Positions 17,169-25,339 of a DNA stretch of 37,934 bases are shown one piece after another; positions within the stretch are counted from its first letter, which is position 1, and every line of letters begins with the position of its first letter. The notes beneath the pieces are model-generated. The model saw only the letters and a list, made by a program, of their open reading frames with translations. It was not told the DNA's origin and did no database searches. A program made the translations under genes and the position numbers. The stretch lies in the NCBI GenBank assembly GCA_902801765.1, contig CADCJO010000001.1:1-37934 (forward strand). Reading direction: 5' to 3'. Source of the DNA: an uncultured Eubacteriales bacterium (lineage in GTDB: Bacteria > Bacillota > Clostridia > Christensenellales > Aristaeellaceae).

Positions 17169-17174
17169 ATTATA
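17169..17174 (-). promoter_or_regulatory. fba promoter -10 element
   Basis: TATAAT on the minus strand, about 48 bases before the fba ATG. The best -35 (TGGTCA, 18 bases upstream) is only a 4/6 match. Confidence 0.55.
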
Positions 17175-17220
17175 CACGAACTTTCCTTTTTTGACCAGCC
17201 CTGGGCGGAAATTATCCCAC

Positions 17221-18045
17221 TTATGGGGAGAATGTCACATTTTCCCCTTGGGCGGAAAGGCGGGTGATGGGATGGGCGGAAGCAGCAAATTCACTCCAAT
17301 TTACCTTTGCCGGGTCGGGGAACTGCTCGGGATTGGAATAAGCGCATTCCAGGATGTCCAGACTGTCAGGCTTCAAAACGCCAACCGCAGTGATAAAACC
17401 ATCCTGCGTATGCAAGCCGCTTTCATCAATGGTGATGTTCAGCGTGGCGTCCACAAAATACAGGCTGCCGTCCCGCACGCTGAACGCAAAGTACTCATGT
17501 CCCGTGACTTCACCATTGAGCGAATCGCTGATTTCCATGCGGCCGCGGGTAACGGTCTCGGCAAATTCATAACTGCGGACGCGCTCGAACAGCCCGCCGC
17601 CGGATACCTCATAATCCCCGTTCAGCTGATTGTCCATCGGCGCTTCGTCCCGGGGGTCCGGGGTGACAGCTTCAATTTCCGGGGCGTCGTCCACCGTGGT
17701 CTCGTAGGTGTAGTCGCCGCTCTGCGTCCAAGAGAAACGATAGTAGCCATCAGCCGGCTCTGCTCCGGAAGCCTGCGCGTCCTGAATAAACTGGTTAATC
17801 ACGTTTCCGGGAATCGTATAGGTCAGATTGTCCAGGCTTTTCGCAGCGACAGCACTTAACTCTTCCTCATAGGCGGACATGATATTCTTGGCCGTTTCTG
17901 CCAGTTTTCCTTCCCCCTGAATCGTTGGCGCTTCCAAATGCTCCGGCGTGGGGGAGGGCGACACCTCTTCTACTTCTTCTTTCCCGCACGCAGCGAGCAG
18001 CAGCGGCATCAGCAAAAGCAACCACAAAACAATATGTTTCCGCAT
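17221..18045 (-). CDS. Putative lipoprotein
   Basis: The 274-residue protein starts with a lipoprotein signal: a basic MRKH, a hydrophobic run and the lipobox LLAAC, so Cys is expected to be lipidated and anchored outside the membrane. A Pro/Ser/Glu-rich linker follows. The remainder has no domain I recognise; it contains acidic segments (DDAPEIEAVTPDPRDEAPMD) and beta-rich stretches such as EYFAFSVRDGSLYFVDATLNI. GGAGG lies about 9 bases before ATG 18045. It has its own promoter and no obvious partner. A secreted binding or sensing role is possible but not supported. Confidence 0.8.
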   Translation of the reverse strand: MRKHIVLWLLLLMPLLLAACGKEEVEEVSPSPTPEHLEAPTIQGEGKLAETAKNIMSAYEEELSAVAAKSLDNLTYTIPGNVINQFIQDAQASGAEPADGYYRFSWTQSGDYTYETTVDDAPEIEAVTPDPRDEAPMDNQLNGDYEVSGGGLFERVRSYEFAETVTRGRMEISDSLNGEVTGHEYFAFSVRDGSLYFVDATLNITIDESGLHTQDGFITAVGVLKPDSLDILECAYSNPEQFPDPAKVNWSEFAASAHPITRLSAQGENVTFSP

Positions 18046-18076
18046 TTTACGAAACCTCCAAACAGGATCAGCAACC

Positions 18077-18105
18077 ATTATACAATATTTTTCCCGAATT
18101 AACAA
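18077..18105 (-). promoter_or_regulatory. Promoter of the lipoprotein gene
   Basis: On the minus strand TTGTTA (18105-18100) and TATAAT (18082-18077) are separated by 17 bases, about 30 bases before the start codon. Confidence 0.75.
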
Positions 18106-18212
18106 GGATGACATGCAAAGCCGATTTATCGAAAGAATATAGGAAAAACGCAGGAAAAACGCAGTTCCTGCAGAATATTGTACTTGTAATACATAGGCCG
18201 GAGGATTTATTT

Positions 18213-18917
18213 ATGTTTTTTTACGAATTGCACATGCACACCGCAGAGACCAGCCGCTGCGGCCGTTCGCCCGCCAGCGATATGGTAAAGGAGTATGCTG
18301 AACGCGGTTTTACCGGCATCGTGGTGACCGATCATTTTATTAACGGCAATTCTTACGCTGGGGAAAAGGAAACCTGGAAAGAAAAAATGGATGCCTATTT
18401 GCTCGGCTATCAGGCTGCGAAAGCCGCGGGGGATGAACTGGGGCTGGAGGTTTTCTTCGGGGTGGAATACACGCATCTGGGCGGCAATGGGGAAGACTAC
18501 CTGCTATTGGGGCTGAAGCCCGAACACTTGTATATCGAGCTAAAAGACTGCGATAAATGGAGCATTGAATACCTGTGTGACATGGTGCACAGCCTGGGCG
18601 GCATCGTTATCCGCGCTCATCCATACCGCGAGGCGGGGTATATTGCCCACGCCGGAATCGAGCGACCCGGCCTGCCCGTCGATGCGGTGGAGGTGTTCAA
18701 CGCAGGCAATCGGGAGGATGCCTTCAACGCAAAGGCCCTGAACCTGGCGATGCAGGAAGGAAAGCCCTGGACGGCGGGATCGGACACCCATCACGTCAGT
18801 ACAGCAGCGACAGCTTACGTGGGTTTTGAGCATAAACCCAAGGACTATGCCGAATTGTGCGAATATATCCGGAATGGAAAAGCGTTTGTGATTTACCGGC
18901 CCAAGATGGAAACATAA
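18213..18917 (+). CDS. PHP-domain phosphoesterase
   Basis: The 234-residue protein has PHP metal-binding motifs: LHMHT (His7, His9), VVTDHF, FFGVEYT, VIRAHPYR and AGSDTHH. PHP enzymes hydrolyse phosphate esters with a two- or three-metal centre; relatives include histidinol phosphatase and nucleotide phosphatases. The substrate is unknown, and no histidine genes are near, so I do not call it HisK. GGAGG at 18199-18203 sets the start at ATG 18213. It is transcribed divergently from the lipoprotein gene and ends in a shared bidirectional terminator. Confidence 0.88.
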   Translation: MFFYELHMHTAETSRCGRSPASDMVKEYAERGFTGIVVTDHFINGNSYAGEKETWKEKMDAYLLGYQAAKAAGDELGLEVFFGVEYTHLGGNGEDYLLLGLKPEHLYIELKDCDKWSIEYLCDMVHSLGGIVIRAHPYREAGYIAHAGIERPGLPVDAVEVFNAGNREDAFNAKALNLAMQEGKPWTAGSDTHHVSTAATAYVGFEHKPKDYAELCEYIRNGKAFVIYRPKMET

Positions 18918-18923
18918 ACAATC

Positions 18924-18966
18924 AAAGAGCCTTCGCTCGCGCTGACAGCCGAAGCGAAGGCTCTTT
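18924..18966. terminator. Bidirectional terminator between PHP gene and dapB
   Basis: AAAGAGCCTTCGCT (18924-18937) pairs perfectly with AGCGAAGGCTCTTT (18953-18966), and further T residues follow. It lies between two converging genes and can serve both. Confidence 0.9.
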
Positions 18967-18967
18967 T

Positions 18968-19717
18968 TTATTTTACCAAATCCTTGGCCAGGTCGTCCAT
19001 GCTGTATTCACCCGGTTTTTGTCTGGCGATAAACCGGGCGGCTTTCAGCGCGCCGCGGGCGAAAATGGAGCGATCCTGAGCGGAATGACTCAGGGTAACC
19101 ACCTCGGAGGGTCCGTAGAAGCCCACCTCGTGCTCGCCCGGCACGGTCCCGCCGCGAATGGCGTGCACCCCGATTTCCCGCTTCTCCCGCTTCTGGGTGC
19201 GCCCGTTGCGGCCAAAGACAGGGATCGTGTCAGGCTGGCTCACCGCGTCGTAAAGCATCAACGCGGTGCCGCTGGGGGCGTCGATCTTCTGGTTGTGGTG
19301 CTTTTCGATAATCTCGATATCAAATCCCGGAAGCAGCTGCGCGGCCTGATGCGCCAGGGTTTTGAGCACGTACACGCCCAGGCTCATGTTGGCGCTGCGA
19401 AAAACGGGAATCTCCTTCGCGGCTTCCGCGATGGCTGCCAGGTCTTCTTCGTTGTATCCAGTAGATGCCAGCACCACGGGCAGATGACGCGCCTTGGCGT
19501 ATTCCAGCAAAGTGGGCAGAATTTCAGGGCGGGAAAAATCCACGATCACATCCGCGTCTTCCTCAACAAGGGAGAAGGAGGGATAAACAGGAAAGTCGCT
19601 CCACTTTTCCACGTGCACATCCACGCCGCAAACGATCTTCGCCTGTTCATCCTCGGCCAGATTCGCCACCTGACGGCCCATCCGTCCGCACGCGCCGGAC
19701 AGTAAAATCTTCAGCAT
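18968..19717 (-). CDS. dapB: 4-hydroxy-tetrahydrodipicolinate reductase
   Basis: The 249-residue enzyme reduces the DapA product with NAD(P)H in the diaminopimelate/lysine pathway. It has the Rossmann motif GACGRMG (8-14) and the DapB signature EIIEKHHNQKIDAPSGTA with catalytic His140/141 and Lys144. ATG 19717 overlaps the end of dapA by seven bases, and the ribosome binding region lies inside dapA, so translation is probably coupled. Diaminopimelate made here feeds peptidoglycan as well as lysine. Confidence 0.96.
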   Translation of the reverse strand: MLKILLSGACGRMGRQVANLAEDEQAKIVCGVDVHVEKWSDFPVYPSFSLVEEDADVIVDFSRPEILPTLLEYAKARHLPVVLASTGYNEEDLAAIAEAAKEIPVFRSANMSLGVYVLKTLAHQAAQLLPGFDIEIIEKHHNQKIDAPSGTALMLYDAVSQPDTIPVFGRNGRTQKREKREIGVHAIRGGTVPGEHEVGFYGPSEVVTLSHSAQDRSIFARGALKAARFIARQKPGEYSMDDLAKDLVK

Positions 19718-20583
19718 ATCAAACCAACCTTCTGCATTTCTTCTTTGAGCTTCTGCTCTTTCGTTGCACTCATGGGCACCAGCGGCAGCCACAGTTCGTT
19801 TTCGCACAGGCCCATCATCGCCGCAGCAGCCTTCACGGGGATGGGGTTCACCTCGGAGAACAGGGCGTTGATGAACGGCAGATATTTGAGGTTCAAAGCG
19901 ACCGCCTGTTCAAGCGTTCCGTGGGTCATGTCCCGCATCACGGCGGGGGCGATATTGGACAGCACGGAAATGGTGCCCGCGCCGCCGACCGCCCGCATAG
20001 GCGCGGTGATTTCGTCTGAACCGGAATAGAAAGCAATGTCATTGCCGCACAGGCGGATCATGTCCAGGATCTGCGCCATATTGCCGGAGGCTTCTTTCAT
20101 GCCAATCACGTTTTCTTCTTTCGCGATCACCGCCAGGGTGGCGGGCAGCAGATTCAGATTGGTACGGGACGGCACGTTATAAACGATCACCGGCAGCGTG
20201 TTGCTGCGGGCAATCGCCTGATAATGGGCGATCAGCCCCGCCTGGGTGGTTTTGTTGTAAAACGGCGTCACGCACAGCTGGGCGTCCGCGCCGATTTCCC
20301 TGGCCCGGGCAGCCTTACAGATTACATCCGCGGTATTATTTCCGCCGGTGCCCGCGATCACGGGGACGCGACCATGCACATGGTTCACGATCAGAGAAAG
20401 GGTGCTTTCCCATTGCTCCGCTGTCATGGCGGCAGGTTCGCCGGTGGTGCCACAAGCCACGATGGCGTCAATGCCGTTCTCCAACTGGAAGTCCAGCAAG
20501 CGGTGCAGCGCGGGTTCATCCACCTGACCGTTCCGGATGGGCGTGATCAGCGCGGTGGCGCAGCCGGTAAACAAAGGTTTCAT
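19711..20583 (-). CDS. dapA: 4-hydroxy-tetrahydrodipicolinate synthase
   Basis: The 290-residue class I aldolase condenses aspartate semialdehyde and pyruvate. It has GTTGEPAAMT (phosphate/pyruvate loop), VIVYNVPSRTN with Tyr135, and NVIGMKEASGN with the Schiff-base Lys163; spacing matches E. coli DapA. AAAGGAG lies 8 bases before ATG 20583. The gene starts four bases after the asd stop and overlaps dapB, giving the order asd-dapA-dapB, which is the pathway order. No lysine riboswitch was recognised upstream of asd. Confidence 0.97.
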   Translation of the reverse strand: MKPLFTGCATALITPIRNGQVDEPALHRLLDFQLENGIDAIVACGTTGEPAAMTAEQWESTLSLIVNHVHGRVPVIAGTGGNNTADVICKAARAREIGADAQLCVTPFYNKTTQAGLIAHYQAIARSNTLPVIVYNVPSRTNLNLLPATLAVIAKEENVIGMKEASGNMAQILDMIRLCGNDIAFYSGSDEITAPMRAVGGAGTISVLSNIAPAVMRDMTHGTLEQAVALNLKYLPFINALFSEVNPIPVKAAAAMMGLCENELWLPLVPMSATKEQKLKEEMQKVGLIC

Positions 20584-20587
20584 TGAT

Positions 20588-21679
20588 TTACTCCTTTCGG
20601 GTGATATAGCCCTTGGCACAAAGCAGCTCAGCGGACAGCACACCGCCGCCGGCAGCGCCCCGGAGCGTGTTATGGCTCAGGCACACGAACCGGTAATCAA
20701 ACAGCGAATCCGTGCGCAGACGCCCGATGGTTACGCCCATGCCACGTTCAAAGTCGCGGTCCAGCCGGGTCTGGGGCCGGTCAGGCTCCTGCATATACTT
20801 CAGGAAGGGTGACGGCGCGCTGGGCAGCTGCAATTCCTGAGCCGGGGTGTGCCAATTGGCCCAGCGTTCCAGCATTTCGTCCATGGTGGGCTTGCGCTCA
20901 AAGGACACGCTGACCGCCGCCATGTGGCCGTCGGATACCGGTACGCGCAGACACTGAGCGCTGATGACGGGCTTTTCCGCCTTGAGGATTTCGGTCTTAT
21001 CGTCGTTCAGATGGCCCCAAATCTTCAGGGGCTCCTGCTCGCTCTTTTCTTCCTCGCCGCCGATGTAGGGGATCACGTTGTCCAGGATCTCCGGCCAGCG
21101 CTCAAAGGTCTTGCCCGCGCCGCTGATCGCCTGGTAGGTGCATACGGAAATGGCTTTTAAGCCAAAGTCCCGCAGCGGCGTCAGAGCGGGTACGTAACTC
21201 TGGATGGAGCAGTTGGGCTTCACCGCGATGAAGCCGCGCTGAGTGCCCAGGCGCTTGCGCTGAGCGGCGATAATCTCCGCGTGCTCCGCGTTGATTTCGG
21301 GAATCAGCATGGGCACGTCAGGCAGCAGCCGACACGCGCTGTTGTTGCTGACAACCGGCGTTTCCGTCTTGGCATAGCTTTCTTCCAAAGCGCGGGTAGC
21401 CGCTTTGTCCATGGCCACGGCGCAGAACACAAAGTCACATTTAGCGGCGACTGCTTCCACATCAGCCGCGTCCATGACCGGCAGTTTCGCAGCCTTTTCA
21501 GGAATGGGCCAGGAAAAAGCCCAGCGGCCTGCCACGGCTTCTTCGTAAGGCTTGCCCGCGCTGCGTCCGCTGGCAGCCAGGGCGGTGATTTCAAACCAGG
21601 GATGATTTTCCAAAAGAGATACGAACCGTTGGCCCACCATGCCGGTAGCGCCGATAATGCCCACGCGATACTTTTCCAT
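20588..21679 (-). CDS. asd: Aspartate-semialdehyde dehydrogenase, archaeal/fungal type
   Basis: The 363-residue enzyme reduces aspartyl phosphate to aspartate semialdehyde. It has the NADP site GIIGATGMVGQRF (8-20), SNNSACR, the catalytic Cys157 in VKPNCSIQSY, VCTYQAISGAGK, and RVPVSDGHMAAV with His252. These segments look like the archaeal/eukaryotic Asd subclass rather than the E. coli form. ATG 21679 is used because AAGGA lies 8 bases before it; an ATG three codons earlier touches that site. It heads the lysine operon, preceded by a repeat-containing intergenic region. Confidence 0.93.
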   Translation of the reverse strand: MEKYRVGIIGATGMVGQRFVSLLENHPWFEITALAASGRSAGKPYEEAVAGRWAFSWPIPEKAAKLPVMDAADVEAVAAKCDFVFCAVAMDKAATRALEESYAKTETPVVSNNSACRLLPDVPMLIPEINAEHAEIIAAQRKRLGTQRGFIAVKPNCSIQSYVPALTPLRDFGLKAISVCTYQAISGAGKTFERWPEILDNVIPYIGGEEEKSEQEPLKIWGHLNDDKTEILKAEKPVISAQCLRVPVSDGHMAAVSVSFERKPTMDEMLERWANWHTPAQELQLPSAPSPFLKYMQEPDRPQTRLDRDFERGMGVTIGRLRTDSLFDYRFVCLSHNTLRGAAGGGVLSAELLCAKGYITRKE

Positions 21680-21733
21680 GCCGCACATCCTTCCTTGCCT
21701 CGAGGCTTTTCGATAGTATATTATGCGAATATG

Positions 21734-21815
21734 AGTTCGAAGTTCTAAGCTATAAGTTCTAAGCAGATGACAAGGCTGAAATCATCCAATCGCTTGGACC
21801 TTAGAACTTGGAACT
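21734..21815. repeat. Imperfect inverted repeat with AAGTTCTAAG copies
   Basis: Arm 21734-21749 and arm 21800-21815 are inverted copies matching at 15 of 16 positions. The core AAGTTCTAAG occurs at 21740-21749 and again at 21754-21763, and inverted at 21800-21809. The whole could fold into a long stem-loop. It fills the 147-base gap between the DUF6320 gene and asd. It looks like a small palindromic intergenic element rather than a terminator, as no T-run follows. Confidence 0.75.
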
Positions 21816-21826
21816 AAAAACGAAGC

Positions 21827-22534
21827 TTAAAAATGCACCCGCCGCCGCACTTCCTCCCGCACAGCCCGGTTATAATTGATGAAGAACAGGGCCAGGGAAA
21901 TGAAAGCGCACGGCGCCAATACAAAGGGTGACCAGATAAAATCGCCGCTTTTGCCGTTGGCCGCTGAGATCAGCCATTCGATCGCCACACATTCCAATGC
22001 AGCAGCGGCGAATGAAGCGGCAATCAGCGTCAGGCGGTTCAGTACATTTCGCCGGTACATCAGGATGACAGCGGTCATCATCACCGCGCACAGCGAAAGA
22101 GCGGGCAGGGCAATGGGGAAAAACCACGCGCCGGAATTGCTGAGCTGTTCTACCAAAAACAGGTAAATATTCAGGCACAGAAACCCCATGCCGACAGCAG
22201 CATACGCCTGATGCTTTTCTAACGCTAACGGCACAGCCACAGCAGCAAACAGCAGGATCAGCGCGCTGGACGCGTATCCGCTCCATGTGATGCTGCCCGT
22301 GATCAGCAGATCGATGATCAGGCACAACAGGGCAGGCGCTGCCAGCATCAACCCAGCCATGATGAGCAGGAAATGCTTGTTCTTTTTCAGCTCCTGTTCA
22401 GGCGTTCGCACCGGATAAGCACGCGGCGCATTGGAACGCCTTGGCTCCGCCGGGTCGAATACGGGCGTCAGGCACAGCGGGCATCGCTTTTCACCATCGC
22501 TCAGCTTCACGCCGCAATGCACACAGTAAGACAT
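21827..22534 (-). CDS. Zinc-ribbon membrane protein, DUF6320-like
   Basis: The 235-residue protein begins with a four-cysteine zinc ribbon (CVHCG then CPLCL) and, after a charged linker, has about six membrane helices. The layout fits DUF6320 proteins, which I recall as neighbours of alcohol-acetyltransferase-like genes in Clostridia; that is exactly the case here. It starts three bases after the stop of the acyltransferase gene, with a GGAGG inside that gene's end, so the two are made together. Function is unknown; a membrane partner or chaperone for the acyltransferase is an inference. Confidence 0.75.
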   Translation of the reverse strand: MSYCVHCGVKLSDGEKRCPLCLTPVFDPAEPRRSNAPRAYPVRTPEQELKKNKHFLLIMAGLMLAAPALLCLIIDLLITGSITWSGYASSALILLFAAVAVPLALEKHQAYAAVGMGFLCLNIYLFLVEQLSNSGAWFFPIALPALSLCAVMMTAVILMYRRNVLNRLTLIAASFAAAALECVAIEWLISAANGKSGDFIWSPFVLAPCAFISLALFFINYNRAVREEVRRRVHF

Positions 22535-22537
22535 GGT

Positions 22538-23830
22538 TCATTCATCCTCCAGATTGCTTTCCACCTCTGCCTGGATGCCCTGCTCCACCAGAAACCGCAG
22601 CATGTCCCGGGGCAGCGTGGTCTCCCGAATATTACTGGAAAATACCAGCCGGAGTTCATTGCCATTGGTGATCGAAGAACAGTTGCACAGCGGCGCTGAA
22701 GGCACACCCAACTGAAACTCAAACCGGCGGATGAACTTTTCCGCGCCGGTGGGCATCTCCGTGCGGCCCAGGTTCGATAGGGTAGAGGTGACCAGCTTAT
22801 CGCCCGCCTGCCGGAAAATGCCGCTGATGACCAGGTTTTTGATCCTGAGCGGCACCAGGCGGATCAGCAGGTTCTTTTCATCGGAAACATTGGTGGCAAT
22901 CGTGGCGGAAAGCAGCTTGGGATTGACCATGTACCGCATGAAACCGCGTACCTCCCGCACGATTTCTTCAAAAGAATACTCGCCCAGACGCGGGTCGATA
23001 CCGGGATTGACAAAGGTGGAAAAGTTCCGCAGGGTCGGGATGGGATAAAAGGCGCGCATGTTCACCGGCACAGACACCCTGATCGGCAGCTTTTTCCGAG
23101 AATTTTCGATTTCCTGTTCCCGGTAAGCTGCCCACAGCATCACGCTAACCAAGTATTCCGTCATCGTCGCACCGATTGCTTTTGCTCTTGCAAGCACCTG
23201 ATCGCATGGAATAGAGGCGGCAATGATGCGCAGCGTATGCGGGATTTCCGGGGTTGCGGGAAAGTGATAAGCGGCGCTTTCCTTGCGGGAAATACGCACT
23301 TTGGGCAGCGGCATTTTCAGGAAAGCGTCCTGGGTTTCCTCCTGTTTCGGCGCATCCCGCAGGTTCAGCGCGCCGTGATCAAACTCCACCTTTCTGCTGC
23401 CCAGCCGCAGATACTCCACCGCCAGCGTTTTGATAAACACCAGCCCGCCGGAACCGTCCGTCAGGGAGTGGAAAAACTCAGCGGAGATGCGGTTCCGAAA
23501 ATAGAATACCCGCAGCAGATAGCCGTTATCCTTTTTGAAGTTGAACGGCATACAGGGATGCCCCGCATCCTGTCTGACCAGGAACGGCGCGTCGTTCTCC
23601 TCCAGGTAATACCAGAACAAGCCTGCCCGCATCCTGACCTTCATGGAAGGAAAACGCTTCAGCACATGGTTGACCGCTTTTTGCAGCCTGTCCGGGTCGA
23701 TCAGCTCATACAAATCCGCGGACACGCGGAACGTGCTGCTCCAATGGTCGTTGGAAACGGCGGGATACAGCTTGGCCGCGTTATCCAGCTTAAACCACCG
23801 CTTTCTCCGCAAACCGCTTTCCACCTCCAT
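22538..23830 (-). CDS. Alcohol acetyltransferase / condensation-like acyltransferase
   Basis: The 430-residue protein resembles the BAHD/condensation superfamily: EFFHSLTDGSGG supplies the HxxxDG catalytic motif, RKRWFKLDNAAKLYPAV is the usual N-terminus of the clostridial group, and TSTLSNLGRTEMP resembles the late structural motif. It would move an acyl group from a thioester to an alcohol or amine. A strong promoter at 23867-23895 fits ATG 23830. TTG 23812, eleven bases after GGAGG, is a good alternative start that leaves MRRKRWFKLDN. It is followed by the DUF6320 gene. Confidence 0.8.
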   Translation of the reverse strand: MEVESGLRRKRWFKLDNAAKLYPAVSNDHWSSTFRVSADLYELIDPDRLQKAVNHVLKRFPSMKVRMRAGLFWYYLEENDAPFLVRQDAGHPCMPFNFKKDNGYLLRVFYFRNRISAEFFHSLTDGSGGLVFIKTLAVEYLRLGSRKVEFDHGALNLRDAPKQEETQDAFLKMPLPKVRISRKESAAYHFPATPEIPHTLRIIAASIPCDQVLARAKAIGATMTEYLVSVMLWAAYREQEIENSRKKLPIRVSVPVNMRAFYPIPTLRNFSTFVNPGIDPRLGEYSFEEIVREVRGFMRYMVNPKLLSATIATNVSDEKNLLIRLVPLRIKNLVISGIFRQAGDKLVTSTLSNLGRTEMPTGAEKFIRRFEFQLGVPSAPLCNCSSITNGNELRLVFSSNIRETTLPRDMLRFLVEQGIQAEVESNLEDE

Positions 23831-23866
23831 GTGTTCCAACCGGCTTTGCGCCGATTGTTGCGAACG

Positions 23867-23895
23867 ATTATAACATAATTTCTGTTTTTGTACAA
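23867..23895 (-). promoter_or_regulatory. Strong promoter of the acyltransferase/DUF6320 pair
   Basis: On the minus strand TTGTAC (23895-23890) and TATAAT (23872-23867) are 17 bases apart, and the -10 has a TG extension (TGTTATAAT). Confidence 0.88.
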
Positions 23896-23968
23896 GCAAT
23901 GATTTCCTGCTTTTGCCATTTTTTGAATTTATTCTGTATTTTTGTATGCATAAAACAGGGAAAAGACC

Positions 23969-25063
23969 TTATTCATCCGCATTTTTGATTTCCGCTTTCG
24001 GCAGAGGCACCACTTTCGACGCTTTTCGCTTGTTGGCGTCGCTCATGGCGGCATAATGGCGGCGTGTGGTGTTCACGTCGGCGTGGCCCAGCACGTCGGC
24101 GACCAAATAGATGTCGCCGGTTTCCTGATAGAGGTTCGTTCCGAAGGTGCTGCGGAGTTTATGGGGACTGATGCGTTTTTTGAGCGGCGCAGCCACCAGG
24201 GCGTATTTCTTCACCATGTTCTCCACGGCGCGCTGGGTCATGCGCCGCTTTTTCAAGGATAAGAACAGCGCGTTTTCGTGGCCTTCCAGGGGTTCGATTT
24301 CCGCTCGTTCCGCTAGATATGCTTTCAGCGCGTCGGCCACTTGCTCCGGGAAATACAGAATGCTTTGATCGCCGCCTTTGCGCGTGACCAGGAAGGCGTT
24401 CAGATCAAAGTCCAAATCGTCGATGTCCAGGCCCACGCACTCGCTGACGCGGATACCGGTGCCCAAGAACAGCAGCAGCATGGCCGTGTCCCGGGTGCGG
24501 GTAAATTTCAAATATCGCTGCTGGGTTTTGGACAGGCCTTCGCCGGAGGCTACCGTGTCCAGCATCCGCTGCATTTCGTCGGGTTCCAGGCGCAGAATGG
24601 GTTTGTCATGCAGCTTCGGCAAAGTCACCAACGTGGCGATATTGGCCTCAATATGGCCGTTTTTAAACAAATATTCAAACAAAGAACGCAGTGAACACAG
24701 CTTTCGCATGATGCCCAGCTCGTGGTTCTGGACGACTTTGGATTCGCCGGTTTCCTCGTCCGTCACATAATATTGCATCAAATATTCTTGGAACCCGTCA
24801 ATGTCGCGCATTTTGATCATTCGCAGATGACGGTCGTCCATGAAACGCGGTTCCACATCCGCGAAGAAGGGGTTTTCGTGGATAAGGTACTGAAAGAAAA
24901 TGCGGAAGTCGTAAGCATAGACCAGGCGGGTGAGCGTGCTGGTGGTTTGGGTGATGGAGCGGAAAAAGTCCGTGCAGGCCAGCGGCAATTCTTTTTCCAA
25001 TTGCTTCAGCCGATCTAAGCGCTGAATATCGGCTTGGGTGTGGAATCGTACAGGATCAGACAT
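23969..25063 (-). CDS. Tyrosine recombinase, XerS-like
   Basis: The 364-residue protein has all catalytic residues of the tyrosine recombinase family: Arg205 (GTGIRVSE), Lys229 (TRKGGDQS), His301 and Arg304 (SPHKLRSTF), His327 (LGHADVNTT) and Tyr337 (HYAAM). The N-terminal DNA-binding part (ELPLACTDFFRSI, YDFRIFFQYLI) resembles single-recombinase XerS proteins, so chromosome dimer resolution is a possible role. I place the start at ATG 25063, eight bases after GAGG; an in-frame ATG at 25159 has only a poorly spaced site. No other mobile-element genes are nearby. A perfect palindrome lies 172 bases upstream. Confidence 0.88.
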   Translation of the reverse strand: MSDPVRFHTQADIQRLDRLKQLEKELPLACTDFFRSITQTTSTLTRLVYAYDFRIFFQYLIHENPFFADVEPRFMDDRHLRMIKMRDIDGFQEYLMQYYVTDEETGESKVVQNHELGIMRKLCSLRSLFEYLFKNGHIEANIATLVTLPKLHDKPILRLEPDEMQRMLDTVASGEGLSKTQQRYLKFTRTRDTAMLLLFLGTGIRVSECVGLDIDDLDFDLNAFLVTRKGGDQSILYFPEQVADALKAYLAERAEIEPLEGHENALFLSLKKRRMTQRAVENMVKKYALVAAPLKKRISPHKLRSTFGTNLYQETGDIYLVADVLGHADVNTTRRHYAAMSDANKRKASKVVPLPKAEIKNADE

Positions 25064-25234
25064 TGAAATCGCCTCACAATCGAACGTGTGGTTCTTTAGA
25101 GATTCGGAATCCAAATGGCTTTGAAAAAAGGAAAAAGTTTTGAGTTCCTTTTCAGGCATTTCACCGGCTTGCTGAGAATGATGGCGTCAAATCATCCCAG
25201 CGTCAGATATTATAGTCTTTCTGTTCTTTTATGT

Positions 25235-25274
25235 CAATAGACTTCGTAAAAGTTTTCTTTTACGAAGTCTATTG
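25235..25274. repeat. Perfect 18-bp inverted repeat upstream of the recombinase
   Basis: CAATAGACTTCGTAAAAG (25235-25252) and its exact complement (25257-25274) are separated by TTTT. Neither side is followed by a T-run of terminator type. It could be a recombinase binding site, an operator or an mRNA structure in the recombinase leader. Confidence 0.9.
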
Positions 25275-25303
25275 AATTTGCCTGCCTCTGCCCCGTACCA
25301 AAG

Positions 25304-25324
25304 AAAAGCGCCCTATTCGGGCGC
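25304..25324 (-). terminator. Intrinsic terminator of the XRE/DUF6773 cassette
   Basis: On the minus strand GCGCCC and GGGCGC form a 6-bp stem with a GAATA loop, followed by TTTTCTTT. It lies 16 bases after the DUF6773 stop. Confidence 0.8.
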
Positions 25325-25339
25325 AGGACGTTGTTTCCT

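Noticed and set aside
21680-21826. Possible lysine riboswitch ahead of asd-dapA-dapB
   Set aside because: The gap is only 147 bases, is taken up by the AAGTTCTAAG element, and has none of the L-box conserved blocks I know.
23969-25063. Tyrosine recombinase as the integrase of an integrated element
   Set aside because: There are no tRNA gene, attachment-site direct repeats, phage or conjugation genes around it; a Xer-type housekeeping role fits better.
25235-25274. Palindrome as terminator of the DUF6773 gene
   Set aside because: The minus strand continues ACATAAAAG without a T-run, and a better terminator for that gene lies at 25304-25324.
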